Shown here one piece after another: positions 1-8,400 of a stretch of DNA of 29,854 nt. The notes under the pieces were generated by a model. The model was not told the origin of the DNA. It was given only the letters and a program-made list of their open reading frames with translations, and ran no database searches. Source of the DNA: a virus; the IMG/VR virus record IMGVR_UViG_3300031841_000418, positions 1 through 29,854 of that record, one strand, 5' to 3'. A program made the translations under genes and the position numbers. Within the stretch, counting starts at the first letter, position 1. The number at the start of each line of letters is the position of its first letter.

Positions 1-53
1 CTCCAGACAAGGATCGCCTAATGTCTCCTAATGTCTAGAAATATGTCAGTCAT

Positions 54-236
54 TTGTCATCGGATAGTGTATCCGTTGACCTAGAAAAGCTTGAGTTTAC
101 AAGGGTTTACACCAGCTCCCCTATACGCTCACCTCGGATTAGGTACCATCCTCGAGGATTTGACCCCCGGTACCTCTTTAGATCAATCGATTTCAAAAAG
201 TGGCTAAAGGGTTGTTCTTGTTGTTGTTGTTGTTAG
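54..236 (+). CDS. doubtful small ORF with poly-cysteine end
   Basis: A 60-codon ORF opens at TTG with no in-frame ATG and no convincing ribosome binding site. The middle is rich in Arg, Tyr and Ser, and the product ends in Cys-Ser followed by five Cys, encoded by a TGT run just before the TAG stop. I do not recognise a family. The frame also crosses the inverted repeat at 141-175, which suggests the DNA may be regulatory or structured rather than coding. It could still be a real small phage protein, since the adjacent gene is co-directional and phages carry many such genes. No function is assigned. Confidence 0.25.
   Translation: MSSDSVSVDLEKLEFTRVYTSSPIRSPRIRYHPRGFDPRYLFRSIDFKKWLKGCSCCCCC
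141..175. repeat. nested inverted repeat
   Basis: The outer arms AGGTACC (141-147) and GGTACCT (169-175) are exact reverse complements. Inside them is a perfect 12-base palindrome, ATCCTCGAGGAT (148-159). In RNA it could form a 7-bp outer stem with a short inner hairpin; in DNA it could bind a dimeric protein. It lies in the gene-poor left end. Of the rest of 1-322, I see only a short GTT/TGT-repeat run (about 212-235), a small TCTCA/TGAGA palindrome near 240 and the hairpin at 271-297. Confidence 0.45.
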
Positions 237-270
237 ACCTCTCAAGTGAGACCCCAGCCCCACAAAAGTA

Positions 271-297
271 GGGACCCAAGACTACCAAAGTGGTCCC
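271..297 (+). terminator. weak hairpin before the first fibre gene
   Basis: GGGACC (271-276) can pair with GGTCCC (292-297) across a 15-base loop. Only three T residues follow after further C residues, so it is a poor rho-independent terminator. It could instead be a processing or mRNA-stabilising hairpin in the leader of the fibre gene that starts at 323. Confidence 0.3.
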
Positions 298-322
298 CCT
301 TTCCCATAAGGAACCAATCAAG

Positions 323-1147
323 ATGGCATTGGAATCAGCAACCTATGTCGATGGATTGAACTCAAGTAATCCAGCGGCAACAGATGGCCTGTCGCAGGCA
401 GACGATCACTTACGTCTACTGAAGTCCACCATTAAGAACACCTTCCCTAACCTGAGTGCAGCAGTGGATGCTACAGCTGCGGAACTAAACATCCTTGATG
501 GTGCCACAGTCACTACAGCTGAACTCAATATCCTCGATGGCGTTACTTCTACAGCTGCGGAACTCAATATCCTGGACGGTGTCACTGCTACAGCTTCTGA
601 GCTTAATGTTCTCGATGGTATCACTGCCTCTGTAGGTGAGCTTAATAAGCTTGATGGTTTTACAGGTTCAGCATCGTCATTGAACTACGCTGAGGAGCTT
701 AGAGCCACTGGCGTCACTGCTACAGAATTCAATAATGCCCTAGATGGTATCACTGCGACTGCTTCAGAGCTCAATAAGTTAGACGGATGTACTGCAACCA
801 CTGCCCAGCTCAATTATCTTACGAGTGTCAGTGGAACCATATGGAACGATGGTAACGATGCCCTGAGCTATAGTAGCGGTAACTCAACCAATGGGTATGT
901 GAAGCTCCCTAATGGTCTTTATATTCAGTGGGGTGTAGTTACTATCAACGGCGGTGGTAATCAAACAGTTACTTTTCCAACAGCATTTCCAAGCTATTGT
1001 TTTACCGTAGTTACGGCAGTGGGTAACTATTACTCTGGAACTTTTAACGGGCTTTACGGTACTAACTGGGATCGTACTAGAACTGGATTTAGTGGTTATT
1101 TTACTACTTCATTACCAACTAAAACATACATAGCCATAGGTATCTGA
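323..1147 (+). CDS. tail fibre protein with AELNILDG-type repeats
   Basis: This is a probable tail fibre or fibre-tip subunit of 274 residues, acting at the virion surface in host recognition. Residues about 40-170 hold a tandem repeat of roughly 12 residues with the core A-E-L-N-I-L-D-G: five clear copies, then degenerate ones such as ASELNKLDG and TAQLNYL. This motif is well known from phage fibre proteins. The C-terminal ~110 residues are Gly/Tyr/Thr-rich, as in beta-structured receptor-binding tips. The frame is open back to a GTG at 290, but ATG 323 is preferred because AAGGA sits about 10 bases upstream. The next gene follows after 2 bases and encodes a fibre-assembly chaperone-like protein, which supports the fibre call. 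The receptor cannot be inferred. Confidence 0.8.
   Translation: MALESATYVDGLNSSNPAATDGLSQADDHLRLLKSTIKNTFPNLSAAVDATAAELNILDGATVTTAELNILDGVTSTAAELNILDGVTATASELNVLDGITASVGELNKLDGFTGSASSLNYAEELRATGVTATEFNNALDGITATASELNKLDGCTATTAQLNYLTSVSGTIWNDGNDALSYSSGNSTNGYVKLPNGLYIQWGVVTINGGGNQTVTFPTAFPSYCFTVVTAVGNYYSGTFNGLYGTNWDRTRTGFSGYFTTSLPTKTYIAIGI
472..830 (+). repeat. degenerate 36-bp tandem repeat encoding fibre motif
   Basis: Successive units of about 36 bases encode the fibre repeat (A-E-L-N-x-L-D-G-x-T-x-T). The protein repeat is better conserved than the DNA, with synonymous differences between copies. The best units lie in 472-650, and later ones are degenerate or have short insertions. Confidence 0.75.
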
Positions 1148-1149
1148 CC

Positions 1150-1530
1150 ATGAAGTTTGCACACATAGACAACAATGGTCAGATCCTAGGCTGGTATGAC
1201 CAAGAGATACACCAAAGTATCCCAGAGCCTAATGTCCAGGTTGCCGAGGACATATGGCAACATGCGATCGACTCCAGCCACAATACGATCATCGATGGTG
1301 TCACAAGCCAGGTGGACCATAGATCCGACGACCAGAAGGCTAAAGATGCCAGGTTATTTCGTAATGAGCTCCTGGTACGTGAGGTAGACCCTATAGTCAC
1401 CAATCCCCTCCGGTGGGGAGCTATGACTGCTGGTGAACAGAGGATGTGGACCGATTATCGTCAATCTCTATTAGACATCCCTCAGCAACCTGGGTTCCCT
1501 TCCAGTATATCCTGGCCATCTAAGCCCTAG
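1150..1530 (+). CDS. tail fibre assembly chaperone-like protein
   Basis: The product has 126 residues. Its C-terminal half (about 75-126) has the pattern of the phage tail assembly chaperone family: an R-N-E-L-L start, a W-T-D-Y-R-Q-S-L-L-D-I-P core and a W-P-S-K-P ending. The N-terminal half (HIDNNGQILGWYDQEIH) resembles the small N-terminal domain often found in such fibre-assembly proteins. Members usually sit directly after a fibre gene and help it fold or attach, which fits the position here 2 bases after the fibre stop. No strong ribosome binding site is visible, so translation is probably coupled to the fibre gene. The family call rests on the C-terminal motif; the fibre partner is inferred from adjacency. 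Confidence 0.75.
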   Translation: MKFAHIDNNGQILGWYDQEIHQSIPEPNVQVAEDIWQHAIDSSHNTIIDGVTSQVDHRSDDQKAKDARLFRNELLVREVDPIVTNPLRWGAMTAGEQRMWTDYRQSLLDIPQQPGFPSSISWPSKP

Positions 1531-1543
1531 GAGCATTTTACAT

Positions 1544-3160
1544 ATGCCTAACGTGCCAATCCGAGACCTCGGGGCCGTAGGCGTAATCACTGATAAAGAT
1601 CCATTTACGTTACCGATCAATGCATTCACCAGAGCTAAGAACGTAAGGTTCGACCAAGGCACAGTCCGTAGGTCCCCAGGATTCCGGGATGTCGTTGACT
1701 TTGACCAATCCGGTAGTGTCCCCAGGGATGTCTACAGTACCTATAACCCTGGTGGTTTTGATCAGATCTACATGATCGATACCACATTTGATATCTATGA
1801 GTACTCCAACGGTACAACTACCCAGGTCCTGAACACGGCGCTATCTGCGTCTGATACCCCGGTGACTGGTAGTCAATTAGCGAATGTCACCTACCTGAAC
1901 AGGTCAGATGTTGTCCCATACCATAGGAAACCCGCAGACAGTGCATTCACTGCGTTACCCAACTGGGACTCAGGATGGCGTACAGCGTCTCTGAGGTCCT
2001 TTGGTGACTTCCTGATTGCACTTAATTTGACTGAGAGCGGTACAGAGTACCCAACCAGGGTTCGCTTCTCAGATATAGCTCTAGCTAACAACCCGCCAAG
2101 CAGCTGGGATGCTACAGATACAACTAAGTCTGCTGGTTTTAACGACCTGGTGCAGATGACCACCCCGATCATCGATGGTGCTACTCTCGGTAACAACTTC
2201 ATGATCTACTCATCTGACCAGGTGTGGTCGATGGACTTCGTAGGTGGCACCTTCATATTCAACTTCCGTAAACGCTTCGATGATGCTGGTGTCATTAGTC
2301 AGAACTGCATCGCAGAGGTTAACGGTAAGCATTATGTCTTCGATAACGACGACATCTATGTCACTGATGGTCTTTCAAAGCAGTCCATAGCTGACGGACG
2401 TGTCCGTGACTTCATCTTTGCAGGTATAGACAATAGCTCGAAAGAGAAGTGCTTCGTTCAGTATGACCCATCGAGAGACGACGTCTATTTCTGCTATAAG
2501 TCAGATGATGACATGGCGGTATTCACTGGCCAATCCGGGTGTAACCGTGCAGCCGTCTTCAATATCCCGAGTAACACCTGGTCTTTCATAGACCTTCCGA
2601 ACGTGGTTGGTGGTGCGAATGCTAACGTAAGCACAAGCTCCACCTACGCTAACTCAAGTCTAACCTACGCTGCATCCGGTGGTACCTACGTATCTCAGGC
2701 AGCAGGTTATGACCGTCATACTCTTATGTTTGGTCGCTTGATGACTGATGAGGGCATCACAGATCACAAGTTATTTGTTCTCGATAGTATCGATGAGGAC
2801 TCTAAAGTTACACGACCTCTGAATACTGTAGCTACTCAGCCTATTAGATTAGAGCGTGTAGGTATCGACATGGATGAGCTCCAGGTACCTATCTCAGGCT
2901 ACAAGAACATCCGAAAGATGATGCCTCAGTTCTCAACAGTATCAGTAGATAAGACATTCGATGTCACAATGGGTGCCGCCGATCTACCGAATTCCACGCC
3001 GAACTATGGTGACACATACAGTTTTGATAGCGGTACCGAGCACAAGATCGATGCTCGATCATCAGGTAGATACCTGAGCTATAAAATCACCAGTTCAACT
3101 GAGAAAGACTTCGATCTCAGCGGTTTTGACTTTGACATCGTCACCACCGGGAGACGTTAG
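1544..3160 (+). CDS. tail nozzle/stabilisation-like structural protein
   Basis: A 538-residue protein starting MPNVPIRDLGAVGVI, followed by a segment on ordinary residues and N-A-F-T-R-A-K-N-V-R-F. This opening is typical of a conserved marine-podovirus structural protein. Its length, Asp/Tyr-rich beta-propeller-like composition and place beside internal virion genes fit a tail hub or nozzle protein that plugs the portal channel, comparable in role to P22 gp10 or T7 gp12. A TAGGAG ribosome site lies 10 bases before ATG 1544. No enzyme motif is visible. The family resemblance is from memory, and whether it is the nozzle or another tail-tube component is inference. Confidence 0.6.
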   Translation: MPNVPIRDLGAVGVITDKDPFTLPINAFTRAKNVRFDQGTVRRSPGFRDVVDFDQSGSVPRDVYSTYNPGGFDQIYMIDTTFDIYEYSNGTTTQVLNTALSASDTPVTGSQLANVTYLNRSDVVPYHRKPADSAFTALPNWDSGWRTASLRSFGDFLIALNLTESGTEYPTRVRFSDIALANNPPSSWDATDTTKSAGFNDLVQMTTPIIDGATLGNNFMIYSSDQVWSMDFVGGTFIFNFRKRFDDAGVISQNCIAEVNGKHYVFDNDDIYVTDGLSKQSIADGRVRDFIFAGIDNSSKEKCFVQYDPSRDDVYFCYKSDDDMAVFTGQSGCNRAAVFNIPSNTWSFIDLPNVVGGANANVSTSSTYANSSLTYAASGGTYVSQAAGYDRHTLMFGRLMTDEGITDHKLFVLDSIDEDSKVTRPLNTVATQPIRLERVGIDMDELQVPISGYKNIRKMMPQFSTVSVDKTFDVTMGAADLPNSTPNYGDTYSFDSGTEHKIDARSSGRYLSYKITSSTEKDFDLSGFDFDIVTTGRR

Positions 3161-3162
3161 CG

Positions 3163-3441
3163 ATGGCAGTCAACAAAGTCACAGACATCACGATCCAAGG
3201 TTACTCTCGAGGATCTGTACCTGACGTTACTGAGGCTCTTAGGATGTATGTTGCTCAGGAACTCCAGGAGCTCGAGAACACAATAAGATCTGTCATCGAT
3301 GGTTCCATCCAGGTCCTGGATAACCCTCCTGACAACCCAAAGAAGGGCATGGTGAGGTACGCCGTGTCGCCTTGGGACCCACTTGGGAACGGTACTCAGG
3401 GCCTTATGGTCTACAACGGTACAGCGTGGGTCCAAGTATGA
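3163..3441 (+). CDS. small virion-associated protein
   Basis: A 92-residue protein that starts 2 bases after the nozzle-like gene and has a GGGAGA ribosome site inside its neighbour's end. Residues about 20-50 look helical (YVAQELQELENTI). The C-terminus holds a Y-N-G-T-A-W-V motif preceded by a G-x-x-R-Y-A segment, a short beta motif common in phage fibre and tail proteins; a related Y-Y-T-G-S-A-W-T occurs in the collagen-like fibre at 18915. It probably encodes a minor tail component linking the nozzle or fibres. No named family is claimed. Confidence 0.6.
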   Translation: MAVNKVTDITIQGYSRGSVPDVTEALRMYVAQELQELENTIRSVIDGSIQVLDNPPDNPKKGMVRYAVSPWDPLGNGTQGLMVYNGTAWVQV

Positions 3442-3462
3442 ATATAAAGAAGGATACCTGAC

Positions 3463-4515
3463 ATGGTTTGGGGTGCAATTATTCCAGCTGCAATAAGTGC
3501 TGGAGCTGCATATTTAGGCGGTCAGTCTCAAAAGAAAGCCATTAAGAAGGCTAACGCTCAGAACAATCAGTATCTGAATGCGACCATGCCATATGTCAGA
3601 GAGAACCTCGATCGAGTTAGCTCAGACTACCAAGGTATGAGGGACCGTGGTCCTTACAGTGGTGAATACTTCGCTGGCCCGAACACCATGCAGCTCGATA
3701 GTAACCAGGCTCTCTATGATTATGGTGTCAGAAACCGAGGTCTGGGCCAAAGCCTTATGGATCAAACCAGAGGCTTCGTAGGTAACCAATCAGACCTGTT
3801 CAACGCATACTCAGGCATGGTCGATAGACCTGACATGATGGCCAATGCTGACCAGTTTGCACAGGACAACATGAGCCCGATCGTGAGAGCCATGATGCGT
3901 GACGACACACGTCGTCTCGAGGAGCAAACGCTCCCTGGTATTAATATGGCTGCATCCGGTTCTGGTAATGTTAACTCAAGTCGAGCTGGAGTAGCTTCAG
4001 CACTAGCAGAACGTGCCTACGGTGACCGTTTGGCGGACGTAAGTTCGAACGTCTACAACAACCTGAGAGACGCAAGTCTCCGACAAGGTAACACTGAGTT
4101 CGATCAGTCGCTACGTGCTCTTGCTGGCGCAGGTAACGCTAACAATAACCTAGGTCAAACCTTTGCACTTGGTGACACCATGTTTGGTTCTGCAGTTAAC
4201 AACAGCCTGACTGCTGGTAACAACCAGAATACATGGGATCAGAACCGTTTGAACGCAGATAGAGGCCAGTACGACTATGAGACTGGCTATCTGTACAACC
4301 TAGGTAAAGACTACGGTGGCTTCTTAGCTGATGGCTCACCAGGTAGCGGTAAGTATCAAGTCAACAATGTTTCACCCATTTCTGCAGGTATTGGTGGCGC
4401 TATGACTGGAGCTGGTATTGGAGGAAAACTAGGCAGCCTTTTTGGCGGAGGTAACCTATTTGGCGGAGGAGGCGGTATGGGTAACTTTGGCGGCAACATG
4501 GGTCTATGGACTTAA
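3463..4515 (+). CDS. internal virion protein (gp14-like role)
   Basis: A 350-residue protein with a hydrophobic, Ala/Gly-rich N-terminal helix (about residues 4-22), a Lys/Asn/Gln-rich stretch, a long helical centre (residues about 50-280) and a Gly-rich C-terminus with repeated G-G-G and L-F-G-G blocks. This resembles the first of three ejection proteins in many marine podoviruses: packaged in the head and released to form a channel through the cell envelope. It heads a run of three such genes of increasing size (350, 287 and 1763 residues), the usual ejection-protein arrangement. AGAAGGA precedes the ATG. The role rests on architecture and context; no enzymatic motif is seen. Confidence 0.6.
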   Translation: MVWGAIIPAAISAGAAYLGGQSQKKAIKKANAQNNQYLNATMPYVRENLDRVSSDYQGMRDRGPYSGEYFAGPNTMQLDSNQALYDYGVRNRGLGQSLMDQTRGFVGNQSDLFNAYSGMVDRPDMMANADQFAQDNMSPIVRAMMRDDTRRLEEQTLPGINMAASGSGNVNSSRAGVASALAERAYGDRLADVSSNVYNNLRDASLRQGNTEFDQSLRALAGAGNANNNLGQTFALGDTMFGSAVNNSLTAGNNQNTWDQNRLNADRGQYDYETGYLYNLGKDYGGFLADGSPGSGKYQVNNVSPISAGIGGAMTGAGIGGKLGSLFGGGNLFGGGGGMGNFGGNMGLWT

Positions 4516-4527
4516 AGGAACGATAGA

Positions 4528-5391
4528 ATGAGCTTCTTTTTCAATCCTAACCAAGGTCCAGGTGTTCTGACGAATAACGTCGGGCAACCAATGCCGCAGG
4601 GCTACATGAGCCCCATCATGCAAGCGCAGTATATGCAGAATGGTGCCACAGGTAACGCTCGAGGCTCCATGAGAATGCCTCAGATGCCTAACAACCGAAT
4701 AGACATGAATGAAGCTCTTATTCGTGCTGGTGGTAACATCGTTGGTGCAGCTGCGGATGGTCCTTTAGCTGCTTTTAAAGCTGGTACTGATTCATTTGGT
4801 CAGGTCATGGATTACAACCGTCAAGCTGACATAGAACGATTCAACGCTGAACAAGATTTCTTGAAGCAGCAAGCTGACAGAGAACTCCGTGATCGTATCG
4901 CTCGTATGAAAATGAAGGCCAAGAAGAAAGATGAGGCTCAACCTGATTTCTCCCAGATCAATACATTAGAAGGTCTACTGAGTGATCTTCAGTCTCGAGA
5001 TGACCTGACTGGCCCTTATGCCGGGAGTGTCGGTGATTTCATAGATAGAAGTGGTTTTAGAATATTAGGTGCTAACCCATCTTTGGTAGCAAAGCGTCTT
5101 AAATTACAAGAAGTAAAGGTTGATGCTGCGTTAGCAAAGATTGCCCAAACAAAAGGCGCAATTTCAGATCGTGAGATGGCTTTATTCTTATCTCCCACAC
5201 CAAAGATCACAGATGATGAGCAGGTTTGGATAGATTGGTTGAAGCCTCAACTAGAAGTCCTCAAACAACTTCGAAACAACGGCATTACCAACGAAGCTGC
5301 GGCTATGAAAGGTATCAAGCCATCTAATTACGGTGGAAGCGTTGATGACCCAGGTGAATACACCATCGAGGAAGTAACTCCTAATAAATAA
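4528..5391 (+). CDS. internal virion / DNA-ejection protein
   Basis: A 287-residue protein. The N-terminal third is rich in Met, Gln, Pro and Asn (disordered). Residues about 60-90 are Ala/Gly-rich and possibly membrane-active. Residues about 90-140 form a charged helix with many Lys, Arg, Asp and Gln. The C-terminal part contains K-G-A-I-S-D-R-E-M-x-L-F followed by D-E-Q-V-W-I-D-W-L, a pattern I associate with conserved phage ejection proteins. It sits between two other ejection-type genes with a good AAAGGA ribosome site. It probably enters the cell with the DNA or helps assemble the ejection channel. The exact partner function is unknown. Confidence 0.55.
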   Translation: MSFFFNPNQGPGVLTNNVGQPMPQGYMSPIMQAQYMQNGATGNARGSMRMPQMPNNRIDMNEALIRAGGNIVGAAADGPLAAFKAGTDSFGQVMDYNRQADIERFNAEQDFLKQQADRELRDRIARMKMKAKKKDEAQPDFSQINTLEGLLSDLQSRDDLTGPYAGSVGDFIDRSGFRILGANPSLVAKRLKLQEVKVDAALAKIAQTKGAISDREMALFLSPTPKITDDEQVWIDWLKPQLEVLKQLRNNGITNEAAAMKGIKPSNYGGSVDDPGEYTIEEVTPNK

Positions 5392-5405
5392 CTAGGATAA
5401 TACAT

Positions 5406-8400
5406 ATGGCTGAGTTCCTAATTACGGCTCCAGATGGCAAAAAGTACAAAGTCACTGGAGCTACACGGGATGGAGCTCTTGCAGCCTTAAAGAGACAATT
5501 AGGAACTACAAAAGCCCCTCAACAGCAGCAGCCTAATAACAATATCTTCGATGGTATTACTGACAGTGCGATGCGTATTGGCCAGGGGATCATAGATCTT
5601 CCAAACACTGTAACCAAAGCATTCACAGGATACGAAGACCCAAGGCTTCTTGTACCTGGTGATAAAGATGGTTTCTTAGGTATCGATTGGTCAAACATTG
5701 GTGACACTAAGTTTGTCGAAAACACAAAAGAAGTCCAAAACTTAAAGAACCCATTTGGTTTTACTGGTGATGAATTCGACAACGCATCTCAGTTCATCAA
5801 AGACAAGCGTAAGGAGCTTAACTACAGCCCTACAGTATCTTGGGAGCAGGTCAAGAAAGATCGATCTATTGGTAATATTTTAGCTTTTATGGGTGAGGGA
5901 GCAGTTACCTCTTTACCTGATATGGTAGCGGCATATCTAAACGCCCCAGCGTACTTCTTGTCATACATAGCTCCGATAGCGGAGAAGAGAGCAGAGAACG
6001 ACGGTCGAAAGAACCCCACACCAGAAGATCTAGCTTATGCAGCTGCAGCATCCTTAGGTATAGCAACAGCTGAACGATTTGGTGCTAAAGGTGTATTTGG
6101 TGATGTTACTGGTAATGCTGCCACCCGTACTTTGAAAGCAAGTGGAAGAGAAGGTATTACAGAGGGTCCTCAAAACCTTATTGAGTATGCGGGTGAGACC
6201 GTAGGTACTAAAAAGGGGTTTGAACCTACTGAGGCTTTAGACAAGACAGCTGCTGGTATTGTACAGGGTACAGGTGCTGGTGGTATGCTTAGAGGTGCCA
6301 GGGAAACAGCTGGCGCAACCACACGTCTTTTCAAAGACAATGGTGACTTAACCGACCCAAGTAATATGGACCCAGAGTCTGCAGCTGCTGCTGGTGACTT
6401 CGCACGTCGTCTCCGTACAATCGCAGACGCTAATGGTTATGACCTAAGAGATGTTGACTCAGGTTCCACTAAAGGTGCTCGAGAGACTGTAGACAAGGCA
6501 CACATCCAGATGACTGAAGAGCTGAAGAAGCTCTTTAGAGACCTGGGTGATGCAGTAAGACCGTCTGACTTAGAGACATTCCAAGAAACCACAGACAAGA
6601 TCCTGGCCCAGGCTGCATATCGAGAGGCCCGAAACAAGACAAAGTCCACCGTAGGTCAGCAAGAGATCGATGCTATGCGTCGCCTTGTTGGTAATACAGC
6701 TGAAGGTCAGCAAGCATTAAACTTAATGCTACAGCTGAACCAACTAACTGAGGTTCACAACCAAGGTTACAAAGGTGGTTTCTCCAGGTTCACTGACGTC
6801 TTCAATCCTATTGACCAGAACATTAATAGTTACGACGGTGCATCTCGTTTTGTCACCGGAACATTATCTCCATTAGCTACTTTTGCTGCAGGTGTTTCTA
6901 CTGGTGGTGCATCTTTAGTACCTCAAGCAGGTGCTTATGGTGCTGGACGTGCCATAGATAAGCTCACAGGCAGGAGATCCAGGCTTGATCGTTATGTTAG
7001 ACGCAACGAGAGCAGCGAAGGTTTACCTGAGCCAGATGGTCCGTCTGTAGTTGAGGAAACACGTCGTCAAAAGGCATTAGAAGAGGCAGAGAAGGAAGCA
7101 GCAAGGGTAAAAGCTGAAGAAGAGAAGAAAGCTAAAGAAGCTGCAAAACAAGCTGAGAAAGAAGCTAAAGCAGCTGAGAAGTTACAGAAAGAGATAGAGA
7201 AAGCTGAGAGAGCTGTAGCTCAAGAAGCCCAACGCCAAAAGCGCGAAGCGGAAGACCGAGCTGCAGACTTAGATTTAACAAGAGATAATGCACCTCCTAC
7301 GCCAGAAAGTCCGCAGTTCACAATGCAGAACGCTACAGGGCTAAATCGTGACGGTGTAGCTAAAATCCTGCGTATTCTAAAAAGCACAAACACAAATAAG
7401 TCCATAAAAAGATCAATCACTGAGTATGAACAGAGCGTTGCAAGTGGTGGAAGGGTAAGTGGTCTAAATCGATTGATCCGTAGGGTGCGTGCGTTCCAGG
7501 AAAAGAACCCTGACTATGTACCTCAAGTTCGTCCTCCGAACTCATTAAGTACCCCACCAAACATGTCAGCCCCAGCCCAACCTGGGCAGGCTCCAAACGT
7601 AGACACGCAGACATATGGCCCACGGTACACCACAGTCGAAAACTACAACCGTGGCATACAGAACAACCTAGATGCCAATAGAGAGCTTAGTGAGGGTGTC
7701 GTTGGAGACCCGGATCTCAATCAGGCACAGAAGGGTCAACTTCTCACGTCCCTAGATGTCCTGGCGAACAACCTTGGATCAGACCCTGTTGCAACTGCAG
7801 AAGCACAGATCGCAAGACTGCAGGAGGCAGGAGTACCTCAGGACGCCATCGATGCGTACGTCAAACCGTACGTTGATCGTGTGATTGGTCAGCAGGCTCC
7901 ACGTCAGAGCACAAGCAGACTTGATGAGATGGAAGCTGATAGCATTGACCAGGCCCTTGATGCCGTGAAACAGGCAAAAGAAGAGATGGAGATAGCTAGA
8001 AAAGCTAGGGATCAAGCTGCTTTAAAAATAGATGAAGATCTAGAAGCTGGTAAAATAACACAAGAAGAGGCAATGAAACTTGAGGCTGAATTACCGGAAT
8101 TCAGGGTTTATCAGGATGCTAGAAAGAAGTTTAATGAACTAGATAAGGCTGCAGATAAAGCGGTAGCTGATGCAGCTACAGATAGTCTGTCGATGCCTGC
8201 ACTTCAGTCATACATAAATCCACTTGAAGTTCCTGATAGTGAAATTGGTGCAACAAGCTTACGAGAAGCTCCTACCAAGGAAGAACTCGAAGCGATGCGT
8301 AATGGTACTTTCAAACCGAAGAAGAAGCGTGTCCTGATTGATGCAGCTGAATACATGCACCAGAAATGGAAAGAAGCCACAGGACGTGATGAGCCATTCG

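Noticed and set aside
56-68. 13-base near match between the left end (56-68) and the region after the att site (26218-26230)
   Set aside because: 12 of 13 bases match but flanks differ completely; at this length a chance match in 30 kb is not surprising.
155-190. Possible third copy of the C-rich element (GACCCCC near 162)
   Set aside because: Only the GACCCCC part matches; the ACTAACC half is absent.
6340-6362. A stretch similar to the C-rich repeat (CTTAACCGACCC) inside the giant gene
   Set aside because: It needs a gap to align, lacks the C5 run and lies within coding sequence for Leu-Thr-Asp-Pro; likely chance.
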